From Pocillopora verrucosa (lineage: Eukaryota; Cnidaria; Anthozoa; Scleractinia; Pocilloporidae), in assembly GCF_036669915.1 (NCBI RefSeq), contig NC_089325.1:16377378-16441377 (forward strand): a stretch of 64,000 nucleotides of DNA. The letters are read 5' to 3'. Positions 43,957-55,272 of this stretch are shown in pieces. The translations under genes and the position numbers were made by a program. Under the pieces are notes generated by a model. That model was not told the DNA's origin. It made no database searches and saw nothing but the letters and a program-made list of their open reading frames with translations. How positions within the stretch are numbered: the stretch's first letter is position 1; the number at the start of each line of letters is the position of its first letter.

Positions 43957-45962
43957 ATGGCTGCTGTTGGAGGACTTGGAGAGGTAAATTCAGTAAGGGA
44001 TCTTGAGAGAAAGCTTGCCGAAATCCACATTCCATGGGACGAAATTGCTCCGGCCCACATCCACGAATGACTGAAAGTATACTCGAAAAGCCACGGTACC
44101 TCACCGGAGCTACTCTTGGCTGGAATATTGCCATGCACTAGTGCATTAATTGGCAACACCACAGTAAAGCTGTTTGATTCCTTTCAAGAGAAGGGAAATC
44201 TGTTTATGTTAGGCCTGGCTCCATCCGGAGCTGGAAAAACCCCCGCCTTCAACATTGGGTGCGTGGGACCGTTAATTTCTCACTTGGAGCAACGAATTGA
44301 TCGAAGCATTCTGGTTGACGAAACGTCTTCGAATGGTCTCTTTAACCATTTTGTGAACTTCCAAAAAAGTGCCGCCGGGGAATGTGTTCCCGTCTTGTGC
44401 ATTGATGAAAGTTATATCTGATTTATAACTGATTTCAACGTCGAAGTCAGCATTGCATACTTGTCTGACAATGGAGCGTATGTGCAAGCTGTACGACGGC
44501 GATTATTGGTATTCCGTTAAGGGCAAAGGAAAGCGGGTGGACGTTCAGAGTGCGCGTATGAGTATGGCGACCTTCACAACACCTCGAAGGTTTTTGACTG
44601 AAATATGGCCAAAGGTTGTCGCTTGCCGCAACGGACTTGCGGATCGCGTCTGAATTATGTACCAGGATCGCCACCAAATGGAAATTGAAGAGATGGAACA
44701 GTGTTCCTCTGATATCCAGCAAGGTCCATTGAAAGGCTTAGGGACGGTGTATGAACATATCTACACAGAGCACCAGCAGGAAAACCCTGTTGAATACACA
44801 TTAACTGTAACCGCCCGCGAACTGCATATAAAATACTGCAAGGGGAAGACCAACATGTCATCTTCAGTCGGTGCGTTTAATCCTGAGTGCAACGCCAGAA
44901 CAGGGAAAAACGCCCTCAGGTTAGCCCTAAATCTTCACGTGCTGTGGCATCGTCTTGACAAGGCCTTAAATCAACTTGCTGGACCAACCCCAACGACAAT
45001 CAGCGAAAGCACCATGAACATGGCCTTGACTCTGCACGACACCCTTCTCGCTTTCGGAGGAGTTGCTGAAGCAGTAAGTGTTCATTTCTTTTTTATTTGT
45101 CGAACTCAATCGGACATCGCATTATTTCCGAACTCTTAATCTTTGGTAAAACTGGTTTTCAAAATCAAGTTCTTGGAGGCTCGAATTACTTCTGTATACC
45201 CGGGATTGTAGCACGTGTTTTTAGTACACGCAAAAATTCAGGAATGCATTCAGATGCACTGTCGCTTAGCCTTGAATACGTAGTAAAAGACTCCCAGCAT
45301 TTCAGCTTTAACGTAAAGGAAGGCGAAGATCATGTAACAAAGTCTTTGCAGTTTTCATTCCTAGAACAAGTTATGACGACAAGATTTTCCACCGTAACTT
45401 TTGAATCCTTGGACAAAATCCACGGATTGAGTTCGATTTGGTTCGATTGAAGGGGCTAGGTCACGCTATTTTAGGTAATTTTACAAAATTTAATTTTGTT
45501 AATTACGAGCTCCAAACTTTTTCCGTTTTGTTTTCTTTTATGACAGTGTTTGCAGTTAAAACAAGGGGCTTCAGCAATACGTCTGGACGTCTCGAAAGAA
45601 GACATAAAGAAGAAAATTATATGCCTACCTGGGCCGTTTTGCAGTGCAAAACGCGTCTACAACAGTTTTTCTTCAAGTTCGCGACCCAGCCCTCAAGTCA
45701 CAGAACAGTGTTTTCAAGAACTGACAGTTTCAAGAAGGTACAGAAGTCTACATTCTTCTATAAAGCGCTACCATTAGCCCTTGCTAATTCTGAACATCAT
45801 CTTGGTGCTCTTAACTTGTCCCTTGAAGATTATAAAGCAAATGTTTAGAAGGATGACCTTCTTCCCTCCTCCCAGAGGGATAAGATGCTTGAAAATCACC
45901 CACAGGAAAACGAACTGAGGGCATACCTCCAAAAAGAAGGGGCTCCAATTTTAGATGAGTAA
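43957..45962 (+). pseudogene. DUF3987-like P-loop NTPase of the large transposon, degenerate
   Basis: It starts at ATG 43957 (MAAVGGLGEVNSVRDLERKL). A TGA at 44068-44070 interrupts, then the frame continues to a Walker A motif in GLAPSGAGKTPAFNIGCVGP. A Walker B-like VLCIDES follows at about 44390-44415, after which the frame shifts. The next part reads RMCKLYDGDYWYSVKGKGKR and MATFTTPRRFLTEIWP, has a TGA at 44651, and goes on through TGKNALRLALNLHVLWHRL. This order (GKSP-type P-loop, YDGD, then PxRFL) matches DUF3987-type primase/helicase-associated proteins. An intron (45074-45555, GTAAGT to TTTGCAG) joins GVAEA to LKQGASAIRLDV in phase 0. A later frame change and a TAG precede the end at 45960-45962. 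It could power DNA remodelling or target choice during transposition; that role is inference. Confidence 0.6.
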
Positions 45963-46391
45963 TTCTTCTAGTCAGACTGTATCCCTTTAGTGTAAAATGT
46001 TAGCCCCCTATCCTACCCCGAGGGTCTGGATGGGGTTTAGTGTGAAGTGTTATTTGGCCGTTTTTTTTAATGTTTAGTGTTAAAATGGGTAAAATTTTAA
46101 TGTTAAGCGTTTAAAAAAAGTTTAGTGTTAAGTGTTAAAAGGTATTAGAACAGCGATTTCACTCAATAAAGGTCAATAAAAGTTTTACAGAGAAAGCAAT
46201 AATATTAGAAAAAAGGACTAAGATTTGTTCAAACTTAGCTCTTATGATAAAGGCGTGCAAACTAGAAACAAAAGGAGAAGAGTCTGCGCAGAACTAACCG
46301 AACTGGTCAGCATGCATACTTTGTACTCATGCGCATAAGTTCTGTAGACATTCTGTGGTCAGCGGTTTTTCAGCAGACTTCTGCATGCAAA

Positions 46392-46722
46392 ATGGGCGCC
46401 TCGTCCGCATCGGCGGGAATTGCGGAAGTATTGATCAGCTTTTATAGATGTGGCGAGGAAGATGCTTTTGAGAGACATCGCAGTAGAATTCCAATCGGTA
46501 TAGACCAAAGAAATCTAACGGACGCCAGGAAGCATATGATCAACTTTCTTGGTATTTCGCAAATGGCTACGTCGCTGGGTATGGGAAATTTCGAGCTGAA
46601 ACTGTACCGGCTGGCCAGGAGTGCTCACGGGAAAACGAAGAATTTACGTATCCTTACGCAACAACAGTGGGAGATGGAATTGCCACTCCTTGTTTCTGAC
46701 GAAACCCAAAGTGAACTCAATA
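46392..46722 (+). CDS. Zinc-finger/SAP/propeller transposon protein, exon 1
   Basis: First of six exons (46392-46722, 46922-47215, 47305-47436, 47704-47893, 48481-48696, 48920-51449) that join in frame to 1230 residues. It starts at ATG 46392 (MGASSASAGIAEVLISFYRC) and ends at ATA/GTAAGT in phase 1. The text AFERHRSRIPIGIDQRNLTD and the rest of this exon are unfamiliar as a domain. Short introns with good GT-AG ends suggest the gene was expressed in its active form. Confidence 0.6.
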
Positions 46723-46921
46723 GTAAGTAGACAACTGATCTGTCGAATTCATAAAGTGCAGGAAAAAGTTTTGAACTAATGATAAATATAACCACAACAT
46801 ATGTATTAGAAAATTGGGGGTTACAAATTATCCTTATTCGATCTTAGAAAAGGATAATTACTTTGAAGGTTATAAGTATGAAATACTAAAGTAAAATTTC
46901 CTCTTTTTCATCTTTTTTAAG

Positions 46922-47215
46922 TACATGTGGTACAGAAAATAATTAATTGGTCAGACAAGAAAATGGTGCTTGTACCGGGTGTGAAGCAAACTCCTAAAGA
47001 ACCTCTTGGTACTTCAACAAGTTCTTCAGAAGATAAAGATCCAGAAATTGCCATCATAGACAATGAGCCTGGAGCATCAGATTCTGCGAGAAATAGAAGT
47101 AGGAAAAGAAGACAAGAATGTCAGGAAGATAAAGAACTAGTTCAAAATATTTTGCGAGACAATAAAGTTGTGAGAAATGTGCGTCAGAGGCATGAATTAG
47201 ATGAGCTTCAAGCAG
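46922..47215 (+). CDS. Zinc-finger/SAP/propeller transposon protein, exon 2 (low complexity)
   Basis: Acceptor TCTTTTTTAAG, donor GCAG/GTAAAT, phase 1-1. It begins IHVVQKIINWSDKK, then has a Ser/acidic linker and a basic stretch SARNRSRKRRQECQ that could serve as a nuclear localisation signal. Confidence 0.6.
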
Positions 47216-47304
47216 GTAAATTTTAATGAAATAGGTGGTTTTTGAATTTCTACTTTTACTTGTACTTTTACCTTTACTTATGTGTTTACTTTTATCTCGC
47301 TTAG

Positions 47305-47436
47305 ACTTAGGGAAGCTTGCTGGAAGCTCAGCTCTTAATGAGGTGAAATTTACTTGTGGAGTCTGCAAGAAACCGTATTTTATCAGTACTAAGTCCAGCA
47401 GAACCACCCAAGGGAAGGTCAATTACTTCAAAATCA
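47305..47436 (+). CDS. Zinc-finger/SAP/propeller transposon protein, exon 3
   Basis: Acceptor TTTATCTCGCTTAG, donor ATCA/GTAAGT, phase 1-1. It encodes VKFTCGVCKKPYFISTKSS, the C-x2-C half of a zinc finger whose H-x3-C half is in exon 4. Confidence 0.6.
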
Positions 47437-47703
47437 GTAAGTTTAAACAAATATTTTTAATTTACCAATATCATTACTGCAGATCACATGTTTCAGTACT
47501 CAGAATAAGAAAAAATAATAATTCCGAGTGTATTTAGGTGATAGTAACTCTGGTCTTTTGTATTCAGCTGATCTTCTAAAAGACTAATGAATGTTTATAA
47601 TTAAGTTGAACTTCCCTTATCACTTTTTCAATAATCCCCATGGTGGAGAAATGTAAACCTAGGAATACACTGTTCACCTTTGCTAAAAATTTGTCCTTTG
47701 TAG

Positions 47704-47893
47704 CACATTTCAATAAGTGCCAAAGAAATTACGAGAAAGCACAGCGTTTAGTGAAAAACAACCACACCCTGGACAGCCTTTGGAAAAAAGGAAATTGTGA
47801 ACGACTTTCTTCAGCATCAAGCAGCAATTCCATGTCACAAGATGAGCAGGAGGACTTTACTGGTGCTGATGCCATAGAAACAGGCTCTGACAA
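47704..47893 (+). CDS. Zinc-finger/SAP/propeller transposon protein, exon 4
   Basis: Acceptor GTCCTTTGTAG, donor CAA/GTAAAA, phases 1 and 2. THFNKCQRNYEKAQRLV supplies the H-x3-C half of a finger with the C-x2-C of exon 3. A Ser- and acid-rich tail follows. Confidence 0.55.
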
Positions 47894-48480
47894 GTAAAAA
47901 CCTTACTGAAGAATATATTGTTGTATAAAAGAACTTTTTTTGGATGAAAATCTAGATTATTATAGAACTCATGCATAGACATGTCATTACCATGTACCAA
48001 TAGATAATATTTGTTGTACACACAAAGATTGTTTAGCTTTTTCCATAGATCTCAAAACCAATGTCTTTGACCAGCATTTGTAGTACTGCTGATAGAGTCT
48101 TAATGCATAGTTTTTGTTGATATTTTGAACTTAATGAAATAAAGCAGTTTATGTTTTTCAAATTGATGTTTGCACGTGTGTTTCATGTGTAAGAAGAAAA
48201 TCATATTTTGCCAAAATATAATTGCATGGCAGTTAGCAAATAGTGGAACTACTAAAAACAATTGGCATTTGTATCATGATACCAAAAATCCATTACAAAG
48301 CTTAATATCTGGAGCATTCTCCATTGCTTGTAGTGTCCCAATGTTATATATGTTCTTCTTTGTTCCCCTTTTGAAATTCCTGATACTGGCTGATACTGTG
48401 AACACAATGAACAATGACCAGAAATGAATCTATATGTTGCGAAAACTATAATACATGTATGTGATAATTTCCTTATACAG

Positions 48481-48696
48481 TGATAGTGTTTACCTAAACG
48501 AAGATTTGGAAGAATCCGCAGACTTGTCTCAAAGCCATGATGAGACTGTCAGTTCATGTATTGAATCATGGGATGAAGAAACACATTGTGCTTTTGATGA
48601 AGCTGGCTATGTTGACCAGAAAGATTCAACCCAGGATCCGGAGGGTCATGTGATAAGCGATGCGAACGTGGATGATGACTTGACATGTTTTAACTT
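48481..48696 (+). CDS. Zinc-finger/SAP/propeller transposon protein, exon 5 (acidic linker)
   Basis: Acceptor TTTCCTTATACAG, donor AACTT/GTGAGT, phase 2-2. It encodes an acidic, low-complexity linker (NEDLEESADLSQSHDETVSS) and joins CFNL to CVENAHP in exon 6. Confidence 0.55.
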
Positions 48697-48919
48697 GTGA
48701 GTGTTTATGTAACTAGAAAGATGGAGGACAGATGGTCCATTTGTGTTTGATCTTGTAGTTTCTATTGGCTCCAACTCTAAGCTTGCGAGTTTTGTTGAGG
48801 TTGCTTACGTAATGGGGAAATGTTGTTGCACTATAATTTATGAGAATTGACAAATTGTTAGCATTGGTCTGTGTGTGGTCTTTGCACATTTAGACGTTTG
48901 TGTACGTTTATTCTTCTAG

Positions 48920-51449
48920 GTGTGTGGAGAATGCCCATCCAGTTGCTATTAAACTCAACCAACTTCTTGAGAAAGGAAAGATCCCGGAAGACTGTCTCTA
49001 CTACAAATTTATTGACAACACTACATCTTTCGCTCTAGTTGATCCTAAGTCTGCTTCAGATTTCACATGGGACCGAGATGTGTGCGAGTTTTTTGACACT
49101 ATCAAGTATCTCGGAGGTAGTCGGACACGAAATTTTGTGAGAGGGCCTGGTTTCTTTGGAACTGGGAGAAGGGGACTGAAAGAATTCAACACATTTTCTG
49201 ATTTCAATCTTTGCGGTCCGTCAACAAATTCGTCAAAACGCTTTCAAGCTGGTTATACTACAGCCAGTGGGGTGATAAAACCGCATCTATTGTCCTTGTA
49301 TTCCTTTGCCTTCAATCGACAAGCTGATTTGCCAGCGCTTGTTTCTACAGACAAGTTGAACGTTATACCATTGTCACAAGCTATTGATGGAACTGCATTA
49401 AAACCTGGCCTAGAATGTGATTCACTTCAGAAAATGGTGGTTGGGCTAACAACTCAAATAGACCAAAATAATTTCAGCAGCAACTCCATTTCTGATCCTG
49501 AGGAAATAAAAAAAAAGCTCTTAACAAGCGCCGAAGTGGTCGTAGGTACATCACTGGACAACGGCTCATCAATTCCAGTTGGTGTGTACTATCGCCCCAA
49601 ATCAGTAACTGGTGAAGAAATCCTCAAATCTATACAAGACACAGCTAAGACCTTGCAAACTTGCCAAATGTGTTTGAAGCTCCAGGCGTCTGTAAGTCAA
49701 ATTGTATCAAATGACATGCCCTCTTGCTTTAGCAGCTGTGATGAGTGTCTTAAGCTCAAATCTGTTTGCTCAGCCTGTAAACAAAATGGCCAGGTCTCAC
49801 ACATTCCTTCCTTAAGGGCTTGTAACCGGTGTTTAGAAAAAGGACTAAAGTGTAACAGGTTTCTTGCTGCAACGGTAACTACCGATTGTGAAGAGTGTAA
49901 CAAGAAGGCGTTGTCAAATCTACACTCTATGGCCGAAGATGGTACATTACCTATTGAACTTTCGCTTCTTGTCGCCCTGCCAGATGTGGTTCATCTTGGC
50001 AAGAGTATGAAATGCAGCTGGGCCAACTGGTTCATTGATCTTGAAGGCGCGAAGAGTAGTCTAGTTCTAATTCGAACACTCCGCGATTCTGCTGGCCCTG
50101 ATGTACGTAAGAAGTTACGAAAAATGCTGACCCTGGACTGCGTAAGGAATAAAGATCGGATGGCTGTAGAACCTATCGTGCGCCTTACTAGAACCTCGGT
50201 ACTAGAGGTACTGAGAGGAATAAGTTTGGTCGTCCACACAATAGTTCCAGAAAAGTATCGCTTTTGGAAATCCAATCAGAGTGGGATATGCAAAAGACCC
50301 ATTGCGATTGAAAGTGGGGCTCAAGGAAAAGTGCTTGTGTTAGACTATGACTTCGAATCTCAAGAGGCTCGTCTCGTGGAATTACGTTTGCATCAACCAG
50401 TTGATGTTCACGTTCGGAAAGAGACATTCAAGGATGCAAGGGACCTTTGTTTTACCAGTGGTATAGTTTTCGTTTCTGAAAGAGGATCTGGGGCAATTCG
50501 TGTTATTGACTTGGAAGGCAAAGTACGTTTAAAGCCGGAGGGCCTGAAATCGCGAGCAGAACTACTTTCACAGCTGAGTCGTTTTAGTTTATCACAGGAT
50601 GGCACAGTGCCAATTCTTCGGAAGCGACTCGCGACACATTTAAAAGCTTTAGCTGCACAAGTTAAGAACCCAGAAATCATCCAGCTTAACACGCCTTTAG
50701 TAAAACCAACGTCAATTTGTGTGGCGAGTACAGACATCCTTTTGTGTGCGGATGACGAGCACCAAAGGATTATTCAGTTGGAAGTAAGCTGCAATGGAGT
50801 TGCTGTCGTTGGTACTAGCATGCGAGAAATACATTATCCCGATGGCGTTTCCAGTATTGAATCTCTTTGTGTGTGGAGAGGGTCCGCATACTTGGCTGCA
50901 TCTGGTAATACAGGTGGGTTATACGATTGTGACCTGGCAAATTCAAACGTCAAACAGCTCCTGCAGAATTCGTCCGATTCATGCAGTGAAATCAAGAGGC
51001 TGTGTCATTATGGCGACGTAATTGTGTTCACTGACATCGTAGATAGGAAAGTCAAGACCTTCGATCCGAAAACCTCAACTGTTAAAACATTGATGGGCAC
51101 TGGAAAAGAAGGAACTAATGATGGAACTGGTGAAACCTGTACCTTTGCGCAAGTCCACGGAATATGCAGTTTCCAGAATACTATATTGGTGTCGGACGTA
51201 GCTGCTGGAACGGTAAAAATAGTTTCACCGCTTACTGGGACAGTGTCCTTTCTTCAAGCCCTTGGGAAGCTGTACGACAGTTTTGGAATTGGTGCTCATA
51301 CCGTAGACGCAGTATCACTATCCCTTCAAGATGCTGTGAACAATGTTTCATCAGTGAACGAATATATTAAAAGCACAGTTGCTACAGTTAAACAGCACTA
51401 CAACATGAAAGAAGCAGCAGCAACAAATGGTCCCCAAGGAACTGTGTAA
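48920..51449 (+). CDS. Zinc-finger/SAP/propeller transposon protein, exon 6, truncated by a stop
   Basis: Opens after TATTCTTCTAG with CVENAHPVAIKLNQLLEKGK. In order: a region of unknown fold; a CxxC cluster (CQMCLKLQ, CDECLKLKSVCSAC, CNRCLEKGLKC, CEECNKK) at about residues 255-340 of the exon; a conserved-looking block with VHLGKSMKCSWANWFIDLEG and CVRNKDRMAVEPIVRL; a SAP-like helix pair (SRAELLSQLSRFSLSQDG); and repeats such as KPTSICVASTDILLCADDEH and GICSFQNTILVSDVAAGTV that resemble NHL or other beta-propeller blades. The TAA at 51447-51449 is probably premature, because the same frame continues with family-like sequence. This may be a transposase or accessory factor. I cannot name the superfamily. 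Confidence 0.65.
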
Positions 51450-52216
51450 AAGAAAACTCAAGTCTCGTTAGAACTCCTTGAACAAGGTATGGCACGACTG
51501 CAAAATAACTTGAAGAACATAAATGAGGATTATGTTGGTGACGTTGACCTCCGTACATTACTGACCACTATAGTTGAAAACCTTCATGCAGTCTCCCACT
51601 TCAAAAACGAGACTTTTACAGCTTTACAGTATGCTCGAGACTTTGGAACAATTGCAAAAGAATAATTAAAAAGAACAACAAAATGGAGTGCCAAATACTT
51701 TACACATGACAAATCGTTTTATCCAGTTCCAACATCTAGTATGGAGTTGGCAGATGTTGAAGTGATGAAGTCTCCAACAGCTCAAGGATAGATCCTCTAA
51801 TTGAAGTAGCGATGAAGGAGTTGGTGGATAAATTTCGTCCCGTGAGGCAGAGAACAGTGCGCAGTGAAACCACAAAAGACAAAGCCGGAGCTCTCCCACC
51901 AGCAGTGTATTACACTCAACCTCCTCATACCAAAGTAATGTTCCACAACGACCCAACTGTTGAAGGAGAAGTAATGGAACAAATTACTCCGCATATCATA
52001 GATGACGATGGGGACTCGCACGCACCCAGTATCACGTTTGTGGACGATAGCACTATTGAAATAGTTGCTGTTGTTGAAGTGCCAGATCAAGAGGATGAAT
52101 ACGACACCGACTCAGGCACCGATGTGGATGATGACGATCACGACTCCTACCCCCACACAACAACACTCACCAGGTCCGGGCGCGCCATTCGCGCTCATTT
52201 TCGCCTTGACTTGTAG
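51450..52216 (+). pseudogene. C-terminal remnant of the nested element protein
   Basis: The frame resumes directly after TAA 51447 with KKTQVSLELLEQGMARLQNN and IVENLHAVSHFKNETF, stops again at TAA 51663-51665, and reads on through WSAKYFTHDKSFYPVP. Another stop and a frame change near 51790-51812 lead to ELVDKFRPVRQRTVRSETTK and an acidic tail ending TRSGRAIRAHFRLDL at TAG 52214-52216. In related cnidarian elements, from memory, these segments follow the propeller region without a break. The three stops therefore mark decay rather than the natural end. Confidence 0.55.
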
Positions 52217-52295
52217 AGTTTGCACCATCGGGTCTGCGCATATACATTACCTTGTGATGAATCTGTGATCAAGAGTTAATTGCATAACAACCCGT

Positions 52296-52500
52296 AAATA
52301 GCGCCACCTTGGACCCTGGAAAGCAAACGATGAAGAGGTAGACCTAAAGAGACTTGGAGACAAACTGTAAAGAAAGAAAGGGGGAGTTTAGATTCAAGGC
52401 TTGCTTGCTGCTAATACATGTGCTAAGAAACAAGAGGATGGCTAGTGAGGATGCAACAGCCTTTTCCCGGTAGGTAAAAGGAGCATGATGATGATTAAAT
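52296..52500 (+). pseudogene. LINE C-terminal remnant
   Basis: A short stretch reads WTLESK, a stop, then RGRPKETWRQTVKKE, which is the RGRP-x-x-TWRR-type C-terminus common in RTE- or CR1-like LINE ORF2 proteins. It ends near a short ATGATGATGATT run, as LINE tails often do. The rest of the LINE is absent. Confidence 0.5.
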
Positions 52501-52881
52501 AAACAAATTGTTCAAATGAAAGTTTGCGAAAGTGTGATAACGACAGAGGAAAATTTTAATTGTTAAGCATAATGTACCCTTCTGCAGAGAAATAGTCTCC
52601 AATGATTTTCCATGATAGAGACATAAACAATGAACAACACAAAATTGCAATCAAAATGACACAGTATGTAAATCAATTGTAGCTGATTCCATATTGAATG
52701 CCCGCGTTTATTGTTATCAGTATCTGGCGCATTTTTTAGCTGTTTCTCGTTACATTTGTATCAATTTTAGTGTTTCAGAGAATTTTTTAGTGTTAGATGT
52801 TAAACAGCCCAAAATTTTAATGTTTGATGTTATAGAAGGTAAAATTTTAGTGTTTAGTGTTTTCGAGATACCCCCATCCAG

Positions 52882-55272
52882 TACAGCGATCGTTTACTGG
52901 CCAGCATTAAGTATGCCTCAAGTATGTCATGATGATTAAAATGTTTGCTATAAGTTGTGCTCCAGTTTTAAGCTATTGATTATCATGGGCTTTAAGATAA
53001 AAAAAATTATACTTTGGTATAAAGCATTTCAGAAATTATTAGCAGAAGAACATGGTTTGATTGCATGATAACAAAAAAAATATTAACTTGGCTGTATTCG
53101 GAAGGTTTACAAGGTTATTTTTTTCATAGTTTGTGCCACAAGTGTATAATATCCATAATAGCAACATTTCAAATATTAATGATAATTCAATAACATTATA
53201 CCCCCAAAGCTTGAAATAATTTTTATTAAAATAATGCCAATAAAAGAATTTGAAATCCTCACCTACTCTTATTCTTTTGCACATGTTTTTGAAATTACAT
53301 CTAGTAAAATACAGCATTTTTCCAGGATAATTTTAATGTTAACAAATAGAGGATGTTACTAGACTTATTGTCATGAGAGACATGTCATGATTGATTACAA
53401 TATTAATTTATAATTAACAAATAGAGAAGCCTTGACTGTGCTCTGTTCTGTTATAAAGCACGCAGGAAGCGGCTAGAGCACGAAAGAAGTGTAGGGAGAA
53501 ACACGAGACGTAGTCGAGTGTTTCTCCCCACTTCTTAAGTTTTGTTATATTTTTCATCATTTCTGTTTTGTTCTGTTTTGTTTTTGAACTCTGAACTTTA
53601 TATACTGTACGAGTGTTGGCTGTGTTTGATTTTATTACCGCGCGTAAGCTTGCAATCTAACTGAGCGTGAAAATCTTTAAAACTTGGAATGTCTATTTTT
53701 TTTTCCTTTGAGGATTTTCGTATCTGCTCACGTTTTAATAACGTAAATTACGGCGCCTGGTTTGTTTACAAACCTTTTTTTGGTTCTTCTGTTGCCGGCT
53801 CGCTTGTTCCGAAATTTCACTTTCAATTATCGGAAAGAAAGCTAAAAAGAAGTCCCGGAAAAGGTCGAACATAGTACAATTTGGCAGATGGCGTGACAGC
53901 TTTAGCTCAGTTCTATGCTCTATACTCTCATAGAGCACGCTCTTTCAACCAATGACAGCGTGCGTTATATCCGAACTTTATTATAATAAATTGTTATTGA
54001 TGTTTGTAGAAAAACCTTTGTTGCAGTTAAGCAGATGGGAGAAACAAAAATAAAGATATCATGGCAAAACAAATTGTTACCAGGTTTACTTAGTCTTCAG
54101 TAAATATGTAAGTATCCTCTGCCATAGTTAATCGATGAACTATGCCTCTGCTTATGTTTTGTTCTTCACAAAGAAGCACGTAAACTATTCTTCATGTTAT
54201 CTAAAACCCTGGACAAAACCAGGCAAAACAAAACAAATGTGATTTCTATATACAGAATTTATTGACTACCTGAAAGCAGGATTTGATGGGTAGTTGCAGT
54301 AATATTTAGTCACCCCATACACATTCAATTATAACAACCAGCATAGGATAATGACTGCGATTCGGTCTGATTGGCATGGTTGATGAAATGCAAATTATTT
54401 TATAATAAACAGTTTGCACTTCCTCCCCCCCCCATGTTTTATAAGCATGTTCATATTGGCATATCAGAAATACAACTGGTTCAAATCTTGGCATTCCAAA
54501 TCCAGCAGACTTAAGATCAGTTACAGTTGCCACATCTTATCCAAATTTAATTACAAATAGGCTTGGACGTTGAGTTTGTTTCAGTCTTGCAGACTTACTG
54601 TGCTACACAGATTCTGTAGGCTGCTTAGTAGGTGTAATGAGGGGTAAAAAGAGGGAGACTGGCAAAGAGGGCGGGGAGCACCCGCTATAAGAAACCCCTT
54701 TTCTTCATTTCTGCAGCCACTAGCAGCTGCAAAATACTGATTCCCCAAACCAACAATTAGTAACACACTAACTAGTATCAAACTGCATTCCTGCACCTAT
54801 CCTTTTCACTATTTGAATATTCTGATCAGTGCTGATCTTGGTAGAAGACATAACAGGATTAGGGTAAAATTGATGGGCAGAATAAAAACTGGGGTTGTCA
54901 TAGCAGACATTCCCCTCCCTTTTCTCCCTCTCCCCCTTTCCTTTCCCGTCTTTGTTGTTCCAGTAAATACAAGTAGCAATACTCTATCCACAGACAGTGT
55001 GGAATTTCCTAGGAGGTGTGGGTGTGGAAAGGGGGTGGGGGAAATCTTAGAAGAAAAGTATAAAGTTGAAGTGGAATTTCCTGAGTGGTGTACAATGCCA
55101 AACTAAAAAATATTTTCTGGAACTACACATCTACACATATGTCTAATTTCCTGATTACAGTTCTTAGATTTGGAAATATACATGCATGCAATCAGATAAG
55201 CATTTTTCAATGTACTGGAAATTGACAAGTTTTCCGGAATGTCATACTTAATGAATCTTACTGTGCACCAAG
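52882..55272. other. Spacer inside the large transposon, mostly non-coding
   Basis: It contains a short inverted-repeat element (about 53430-53990, see next entry) and a C-run at about 54425. No gene recognised. Confidence 0.35.
53430..53990. repeat. Short inverted-repeat element, MITE-like
   Basis: The left end TTATAAAGCACGCAGGAAGC and the right end, read inverted as GATATAACGCACGCTGTCAT, match imperfectly. Inside, GAAGTG-AGGGAGAAACAC and GTGTTTCTCCCCACTTC form a strong hairpin near 53490-53540. No coding content. Confidence 0.45.

Larger units (their letters stand above)
46026..52881 (+). mobile_element. Nested element carrying the zinc-finger/SAP/propeller gene
   Basis: The proposed ends are CTGGATGGGG at 46026 and its complement CCCCATCCAG ending at 52881. 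Both ends continue inward with TTTAGTGTT-rich sequence (46036-46140 and about 52770-52865), though in direct rather than inverted sense. It encloses the six-exon gene at 46392-51449 and its C-terminal remnants. I could not find a matching target duplication, so the ends are tentative. Confidence 0.4.

Noticed and set aside
44447..44861. Minus-strand frames opposite the P-loop gene
   Set aside because: They are shadows of the plus-strand coding sequence, which has family motifs.
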